Shown in pieces: positions 59,171 through 64,000 of a DNA stretch of 64,000 bases (its first letter is position 1; each line of letters opens with the position of its first letter). Made by a program: the position numbers and the translations under genes. The notes under the pieces were generated by a model. That model worked only from the letters and a program-made list of their open reading frames with translations, had not been told where the DNA came from and did not search any database. This stretch comes from Acidobacteriota bacterium (lineage in GTDB: Bacteria; Acidobacteriota; Blastocatellia; RBC074): the NCBI GenBank assembly GCA_016710075.1, contig JADJLO010000017.1, positions 124,001 to 188,000 on the forward strand, in the 5' to 3' direction.

Positions 59171-60819
59171 TTACAAATCCTGTTTCTCCAGATCAATGTA
59201 GAAATTGCGATTGACTTCAAATGTTTTGATCTCTTCGGGAAACTCAAAGATTTGTTTTCTTCGTTTGGTGTTATTACAACTTCCTTGCCATTAATAATTA
59301 CCCGAATCGGCATTGCGAACCCTTTCACGACTCTTTCATATTTGAACGACAGGGTCTTTCCGTTTACCTTGTATTTTAAGAGCGGGATTTTTGTTGTCCG
59401 CAAGTACTGGTCGAATACCTTACTGAGATCAACGCCAACCATCCTGGCGATAAACGACTCAATCTGTTCGGTCGAAACTGTCTGATGCCAGAATTCTGCA
59501 TTAAGGCCACGCAATATAGAGAGCCATTTTGAGTCGTCATTGAGAACATGGCGAATCGTATGCAGCATATTCCCGCCTTTATAATACATATCTCCCGATC
59601 CTTCTCTGTTTGCGCCATAAACGCCGATAATCGGGCTGTCATTTTTAATATTGTGGCGGCTTCCAATAACATAATCTTCCGCTTCTTTTTTACCGAAGTG
59701 GTATTCAACAAAAAGGTTCTCTGAATAATTGGTAAAACCCTCGTGAATCCACATATCGGCTGAATCTTTCATCGAAATGTTATTGCCAAACCATTCATGT
59801 CCCGATTCGTGGACAATAATGAAATCGAATTTGAAACCGATCCCGGTGGCGCTCACGTCTCTTTGGCGATAGCCATTCCTGTACCAGTTGCCATAAGTAA
59901 CCGAACTTTGATGCTCCATTCCCGGATATGAAACCGCAACGAGCTTGTAGCTGTCTTCAAAAAGGGTATTTCCCGAACCAATGCTCAAAAGCTTCCAGCA
60001 TACGGGGGACTTCTTTGAATTGTCTGATCGCGACATCTTTTTGATGCGCCAGAACCCAGTAGTCAAGATCAAGGACTCCACCTTTTCCACGATATTTTTC
60101 AGCAAAGTTCACATAGTTGCCAATATTAACGTTGACTCCATAATTATTGATTGGATTCAGGACTTCCCAATGAAAGGTGTTTGTTTTACCAGCAATATTA
60201 TGATCTGTTTTTCAGGCGACCATTAGAAACGGCCACTAGCTGCTCCGGTACGGTCACGCTGATTTGCATCCCACGATCAGGTTCGTCAGACCCATGATCT
60301 TTATTCGGCCACCAAATACTCGCGCCGATTCCTGGCATGTGGTGACAATGAAATGCTCCCCAAGATCATCTCTGCCCCAGGTTATTCCGCCAACCCAGGG
60401 CGGGTTCTTACTTTCCACGGGAATGCCTTGGTAAAACACCTCGATCCTGTCTTCGCCCTTTGGGAAGATCTTTCTCAAAAGTTATCCAGTAGACATTTTC
60501 TTCTCGCTCAAATTTAAGTTGTGATGTGCCATCGCGTAACTTTTGTAATTGCCAGCGGGGACTGCAGGTCGATTTGCATCTTATTTCCCGCTTTCAGAGT
60601 CTTGAAGGTTATGACGTTTGACCCTCTCAAACTCTTCGTATCGGGTAAAAACTCTACCTTCAGGTTATAATGCAATACGTCCCACCATTCACGCTCAGGC
60701 GTGACTGAGCCTCGAAGCATTTCTTTACGAGTGATATTTCCTGTTTGTGCAAAAAGGTAGCCACTACCAATTTGAATCTGTAACAGGATGGCAACTGCAA
60801 CTATTATTTGTTTTAGCAT
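59171..60819 (-). CDS. M1 family aminopeptidase-like protein, several frameshifts
   Basis: Frames on the minus strand join into one protein of about 550 residues starting MLKQIIVAVAILLQIQIGSG (signal peptide) at 60819. The N-terminal fragment ends near 60515. A second frame holds PKGEDRIEVFYQGIPVESKN, then the alternative frame IGASIWWPNKDHGSDEPDRG near 60300. The large third fragment carries PGMEHQSSVTYGNWY (the GxMEN-like exopeptidase motif) and HESGHEWFGNN followed 18 residues later by the third zinc ligand in HEGFTNYSE. Near 59230 the last frame changes to FPEEIKTFEVNRNFYIDLEK and stops at 59171. M1 peptidases remove N-terminal residues. At least four indels: sequencing error or true decay. 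The gene is followed by an attC-like site, so it may be a cassette. Confidence 0.7.
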
Positions 60820-60908
60820 AATCATCAAAAATCTCATTGGTAGCCAGCGCCCTGACACTGGATATTTTATTCAGCACACGAATGGAATCACCCCAGTTCT
60901 CTGCGCCG

Positions 60909-60930
60909 TGTCAGGTTTCCAAACCTGACA
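60909..60930. repeat. Short perfect palindrome at the P-loop gene stop
   Basis: TGTCAGGTTT pairs perfectly with AAACCTGACA around two bases. It covers the last codons and stop of the P-loop gene and its loop is very short. Possibly a REP-like element. Confidence 0.5.
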
Positions 60931-61447
60931 AACTGGATAGAAGCTCCTCGATGCACTCTCCTTCTGACCTTCGCGCTGTATCGAGAACAATTCTTTCCAC
61001 CGTCCAATCGTGATACTCACGACTTTCGACTTCTTGCCAGGTCGGCAGCCGTAGCCCGGAAACTGTCGAAGCTCGTGATTCCAATCTCTTACGATGATCC
61101 TGAGTATTGGAGCATACAACCTCGACGTTCACATATCGCGCTCCGGCGTCCAGGGCCACCTGTTCCCATTCGCGCCTGGTCAACTCAATTGGGTTGCAGG
61201 AATCAGCGACAACGCTGACGCCGACGTTCAAGATGTCAAACGCAACCCGGTATGCCAACCGATACCCCTCGCCACCCACGTCAACAGAGCACAGATCCCT
61301 CAGCGCTTGCTCGATAGTATCGACTCGCAGGTGAGCGGCGCCAACGCGCCGTGCCAGTAAATGGGACAACGTCGTCTTCCCACTTCCCGGGAGGCCTGAG
61401 AATATGTAGAGGGTCGCTCTGTTCATATTTATAATACCTGCCGCCAA
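60911..61447 (-). CDS. P-loop kinase-like (AAA-type) protein
   Basis: A 178-residue protein. The Walker A is IFSGLPGSGKTTLSHLLARR. A DTIEQALRD motif and VVADSCNPIELTRREWEQVA follow, as in small-molecule kinases of the AAA_33/chloramphenicol-phosphotransferase-like group. It may phosphorylate a small molecule or nucleotide; the acceptor is unknown. An alternative start MNRATLYIF at 61426 is equally likely, since no clear ribosome site stands before the first ATG. No attC was recognised directly after it. Confidence 0.75.
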   Translation of the reverse strand: MAAGIINMNRATLYIFSGLPGSGKTTLSHLLARRVGAAHLRVDTIEQALRDLCSVDVGGEGYRLAYRVAFDILNVGVSVVADSCNPIELTRREWEQVALDAGARYVNVEVVCSNTQDHRKRLESRASTVSGLRLPTWQEVESREYHDWTVERIVLDTARRSEGECIEELLSSLSGLET

Positions 61448-61751
61448 TCCCTGGAATCCTGACGAAACAAGCGTCTCGAAGCCGAACCTCTATAACAATG
61501 GTACCCAGTAACAGAACCCTGGCACAGCCGAACCAGCCGCGTAGTTGCATCAGGCAATGAAATCCGAGTCGCCCTCCATCGTTCCAATTGCAAAACATCT
61601 GGTTAGCCGCAGTTTTCTTCACAAAGTTGCTTAATCGGCGTTCGAACTCGCCCCGATTGTTGCGCATCTTCTCAATGTACCCAAGGCACACCCGGCTCTG
61701 TCAATGGGTTTGCAGGTTGTCGTCACCTGCATCCACGTTCACCTGTTTTAT
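61448..61751. other. Region without a supported gene
   Basis: A minus-strand frame covers part of it (starting MCLGYIEKMRNNRGEFERRL) but continues in the wrong frame through the P-loop gene and shows no family. It could be a remnant of a small cassette. Nothing else is seen before the attC at 61752-61810. Confidence 0.35.
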
Positions 61752-61810
61752 GCATAACGTTCGAGCTAAGCGGCCTGCCGTTGGCGCTCCGCTTGAGCGA
61801 GGGGTTAGGC
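61752..61810 (-). repeat. Integron attC site, classical 59-base type
   Basis: Exactly 59 bases on the minus strand: GCCTAAC, then CCCTCGCTCAAGCGG (L''), GAGCGCCAACGGCAGG, CCGCTTAGCTCGAAC (L') and GTTATGC. L'' has the extra C relative to L'. The preceding cassette gene's TAA stop lies inside the opening GCCTAAC. The most regular site in the window. Confidence 0.92.
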
Positions 61811-62321
61811 ATCGCTGTGTGGCGCACCTCCAAGAGCGAACTGCTCAAGGACTTGCCAGGCAAGACCTGCCTTCTGTTGGATGCGAGAAACCTCGAAGAA
61901 TGTGATCTCCAGCTCAGAAGACAGTGAGTCAAGATTGCCCGGAGTGTTGCCGTCGGCCTTCCGGATTCCGTGGATTTGCCAGAGTGATGTGAGGAGGGTG
62001 CGACCTGGCTGAAATATTGCCCAGGACCCAGCGTCGAAGCCTTTGAAACTCGGCAGCGCCTCCGACGCAAGGCAACAAGACCCCGTGTCCCTGAAAGACC
62101 TCCGGGGCACCAAAGACCAGTTTGAGGGGCGTCGCCTCGGTTGCCCCAAGCCTTGCTGCCAATTCAATGCTCGTGAGATTAACGAGTTCGTCTTCTCTAC
62201 ACAATGTGACGTGCGCCGGGATCAGGCTGGCTTGAACCGGATCCAGTAGGCGACGGACCGACTCGACGAGATCTCTCTGGTGTGCCGGGACGAACAGACT
62301 GAGTTGTATTCGGATGTTCAA
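61805..62321 (-). CDS. 2H phosphoesterase (2'-5' RNA ligase/LigT family), cassette gene, one frameshift
   Basis: Two minus-strand frames join near 61965. The first (MNIRIQLSLFVPAHQRDLVE, TTG or ATG start near 62321) includes AHVTLCRED, the first HxT motif, and SHPPHITLANPRN, the second HxT. The other frame gives the end KADGNTPGNLDSLSSELEIT to ALGGAPHSDA with its stop in the attC core. The family hydrolyses or ligates 2'-5' phosphodiesters and cyclic phosphates in RNA or nucleotides. Length about 170 residues. Classic cassette: the stop codon is provided by attC. Confidence 0.8.
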
Positions 62322-62456
62322 AGCTGGAGCCTCGCGCCAACAGTTCCCTGCGACGCCTGACTGCGGAGTTCAGCGGGCCGTCGTCTTCCGCAGCACACCG
62401 GATCGCGACGCAACGACCTGTATGTAGTCATCGGATGCCCCAGGCATTTGGTCGCG

Positions 62457-62521
62457 GTCTAACGCTCCAGGTTCACCGGCGGGCCGCGTGGACGACCGTC
62501 CGCTGCACCAGGTTGTTGGGC
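62457..62521 (-). repeat. Integron attC site
   Basis: 65 bases. On the minus strand it reads GCCCAACAACCTGGTGCAGC, then GGACGGTCGTCCACGCGGCC and GCCGGTGAACCTGGAGCGTT with R' GTTAGAC. Arms match TGGTGCAGCGG with CCGGTGAACC. It follows directly after the DHFR-like cassette gene. Confidence 0.85.
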
Positions 62522-62527
62522 AGCGAA

Positions 62528-63045
62528 TCAAGCCGGCCCATACTCGAGCGACACTGTGCCGGTCTTCTCCCAGACCCGGTGCTTGACGAGCTTGAGCTTT
62601 GACAGTCTGGCGGGATGCGGCAACAGAGGCAACCCACCGCCGAGGGAGGACCGGGATCACAGCAACCTCCACTGCATCGACCAGGCCAAGCTCGAGCAAG
62701 CTGCGGAACAGCAAGCCGCCGCCGAATAGCCAAATGTCTTTCCCCGCTTCGCCTTGAGCTCAGCCAATGTCTTTGCAGGATTGTCGGACACTATGACACC
62801 CGGACATTCCGTTTGGCGAAGCGTGCTTGAGAACAGGTAGGCCTGCATGCCGGGCATCCCACCCGTACCGCCTTGCTGCCGCGTTGCCTCGTATGTCTTT
62901 CGACCCAGGAGGACGGTGTCGAATGCGCTCATGAGCGCGCTGAAGTCGATATCCGGATCCATCAAGATCCAGTCGCTCTCACCGTTCGGGCCGGCGATGT
63001 ATCCGTCAAGGCTCATAGCCACCGAGAAGCGAACTCGCCTCTCAT
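62528..63045 (-). CDS. RibD-C/dihydrofolate-reductase-like protein, cassette gene, frameshifts
   Basis: The start at 63045 follows AAAGGAGGATTCC. The expected N-terminus, RRVRFSVAMSLDGYIAGPNG, is read only after correction of an indel right after the ATG. It continues DWILMDPDIDFSALMSAFD and LGRKTYE, VIVSDNPAKTLAELKAKRGK. Near 62730 the frame breaks again; the other frames give DIWLFGGGLLFRSLLELGLV, then LGGGLPLLPHPARLSKLKLV and the end TGTVSLEYGPA at 62528. The order matches the RibD C-terminal / DHFR superfamily (NADPH-dependent). Function unknown; similar proteins are frequent in integron cassettes. Confidence 0.78.
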
Positions 63046-63282
63046 GGAATCCTCCTTTCGTCTGCACAACCCCAGAATCACCGTGCCGCACCATCGCTTC
63101 CTCGACCTTCTGCTTAGGAAAGCGGCTACGGTTAATCGTTGGTTCGGCGGGGTCCGTACTCGCCATGTTTACTTATTGCTAACGGAACCCATTGGGTTCA
63201 CCAGAAACTTCACTGCATCAAAAAAACCATATTCTCGGGTTTTATTACTGCTTGTCAGCACACTGACTAGCCTATATAACCT

Positions 63283-64000
63283 TTAAGGCTTTGGCCTGGG
63301 TATTTCGATTTTGGCTTCCCCAGCCTGAGCGGAGAAGCGTTGATAGTTACTCTTCTCAGATATCCATTCGTAATTCAGATTGTTAAATACCTGTGGATTG
63401 GCAGCGGCGTTTACGCGTGTCAGCGTTGCAAGCCAAATTCCATCGGGCATTCTGCTGTACTCGACCGCAAAGGCGACAGTCTTTCTTTCACTGTCTTCCG
63501 CCAGATAAGCCTGCAGTTTGGCAGTTACGCGGTCAGCCGCATCGATCCAGACCGTTCCGGCCAGATGTCCCAATGGCGCATAGACGTGCTCTTCAGGACG
63601 AAAAGCCGGGTTCGGGCGAAAATCAAGCACCAGCATGTCACGGTCGTTCCAGCGCTCGTGACGTAAATTATAAAATTCCCCGGCGCGAAAAATTTCAAAG
63701 GTTCCTATTCGAATCATGCGCTCCTTGCTCATCCCAAATACAAAACCGAACTCAGGCCCTGATGAGCCAGGAGAATGTGCCACGGTCTTTAAACGCTCGG
63801 CTTCATCTTCAGTCAGGTTTTTAACCGCCTTTTGCCGCTCCTTCTGAATTTTATTTTCTGACATCGGTTTGCCATTTCTGCTCAGTACCACCTCCACATT
63901 TCGCCGAGGACTTTGGTAATTCTCACTTACCTCAATAATTTCCTCTTTCAACTCGCCTTTGTTATTGAATGTACGCCGCGTGAATTTATTGAGTGCCGTG
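63283..64000 (-). CDS. Outer-membrane lipoprotein-sorting-like (LolA/DUF-type) protein, 5' part outside window
   Basis: The minus strand is open from the window edge to a stop at 63283, giving the C-terminal 239 residues of a larger protein. The text WNDRDMLVLDFRPNPAFRPE, GTVWIDAADRVTAKLQAYLA and EYSRMPDGIWLATLTRVNAA forms a beta-rich half-barrel as in secreted proteins related to LolA/LolB. The N-terminal part seen is charged (GKPMSENKIQKERQKAVKNL). Probably periplasmic. An attC-type end was not found after its stop, so cassette status is uncertain. Confidence 0.6.
   Translation of the reverse strand, partial: TALNKFTRRTFNNKGELKEEIIEVSENYQSPRRNVEVVLSRNGKPMSENKIQKERQKAVKNLTEDEAERLKTVAHSPGSSGPEFGFVFGMSKERMIRIGTFEIFRAGEFYNLRHERWNDRDMLVLDFRPNPAFRPEEHVYAPLGHLAGTVWIDAADRVTAKLQAYLAEDSERKTVAFAVEYSRMPDGIWLATLTRVNAAANPQVFNNLNYEWISEKSNYQRFSAQAGEAKIEIPRPKP

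Noticed and set aside
60820..60910. Possible attC after the P-loop gene
   Set aside because: Only a short TGTCAGG palindrome was found, without attC cores.
63170..63282. Possible attC after the LolA-like gene (GTTAGCA core on the minus strand)
   Set aside because: The arms do not pair convincingly and no opening core was found.

Overview
The window looks like part of a bacterial chromosome, most probably from an Acidobacteriota lineage such as Blastocatellia. That is an inference from gene content: an Oar-like TonB receptor with an N-terminal carboxypeptidase-regulatory domain, a DUF1552 plus cytochrome-c/DUF1592 pair, many secreted M28, S9, M1 and amidase-type hydrolases, and FHA signalling proteins. 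No rRNA, tRNA or CRISPR array was found. The sequence carries many single-base frameshifts inside otherwise intact genes and three blocks of almost pure G/C homopolymer. I read both mainly as sequencing or assembly error, so I annotate reconstructed gene spans and state where each frame breaks.

Layout. 1-3.8 kb: a minus-strand operon of a PHP phosphoesterase, two glycosyltransferases and a membrane protein. 4.3-11.4 kb: the TonB receptor with a terminator, then DUF1552 and DUF1592-type proteins. 11.7-20.1 kb: an integron-type gene-cassette array without a visible integrase (a CALIN). It has five good and several degraded attC sites, all in one orientation, each just downstream of a minus-strand cassette gene: macro-like protein, VOC protein, small secreted proteins, EEP nuclease, zinc peptidase and a beta-domain protein. 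20.7-35.1 kb: housekeeping genes (uvrB, an aspartate-type aminotransferase, aroC, def, ssb, fmt, crcB with a fluoride riboswitch, rsmB) plus a DapA-like module and an acyl-CoA dehydrogenase. 35.7-38.8 kb: an M28 peptidase and a Baeyer-Villiger-type monooxygenase.

38.9-51.5 kb is the most unusual block. It holds an FHA-pseudokinase-MFS fusion, a beta-propeller phytase, a minus-strand operon of four paralogous ATP-grasp proteins with an MFS transporter, and a plus-strand FHA-TPR-receiver protein followed by a mannitol-1-phosphate-dehydrogenase-like enzyme. The ATP-grasp C-termini carry an FPGYKGVP motif resembling inositol-phosphate kinases of the ITPK family, and a phytase lies next door. I propose, as a hypothesis only, a bacterial inositol-phosphate (or other phospho-metabolite) synthesis, transport and sensing locus.

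51.5-59.0 kb: a glycoside hydrolase, prolyl oligopeptidase, a TauE/SafE permease flanked by two copies of a palindromic repeat, an amidase and a glycerate 2-kinase. 59.1-64 kb: a second group of attC sites (three) in the same orientation, with an M1 peptidase, a P-loop kinase, a 2H phosphoesterase and a RibD-C/DHFR-like protein. Some attC sites in the two groups share internal loop sequence, so both groups probably come from the same integron system in one genome.
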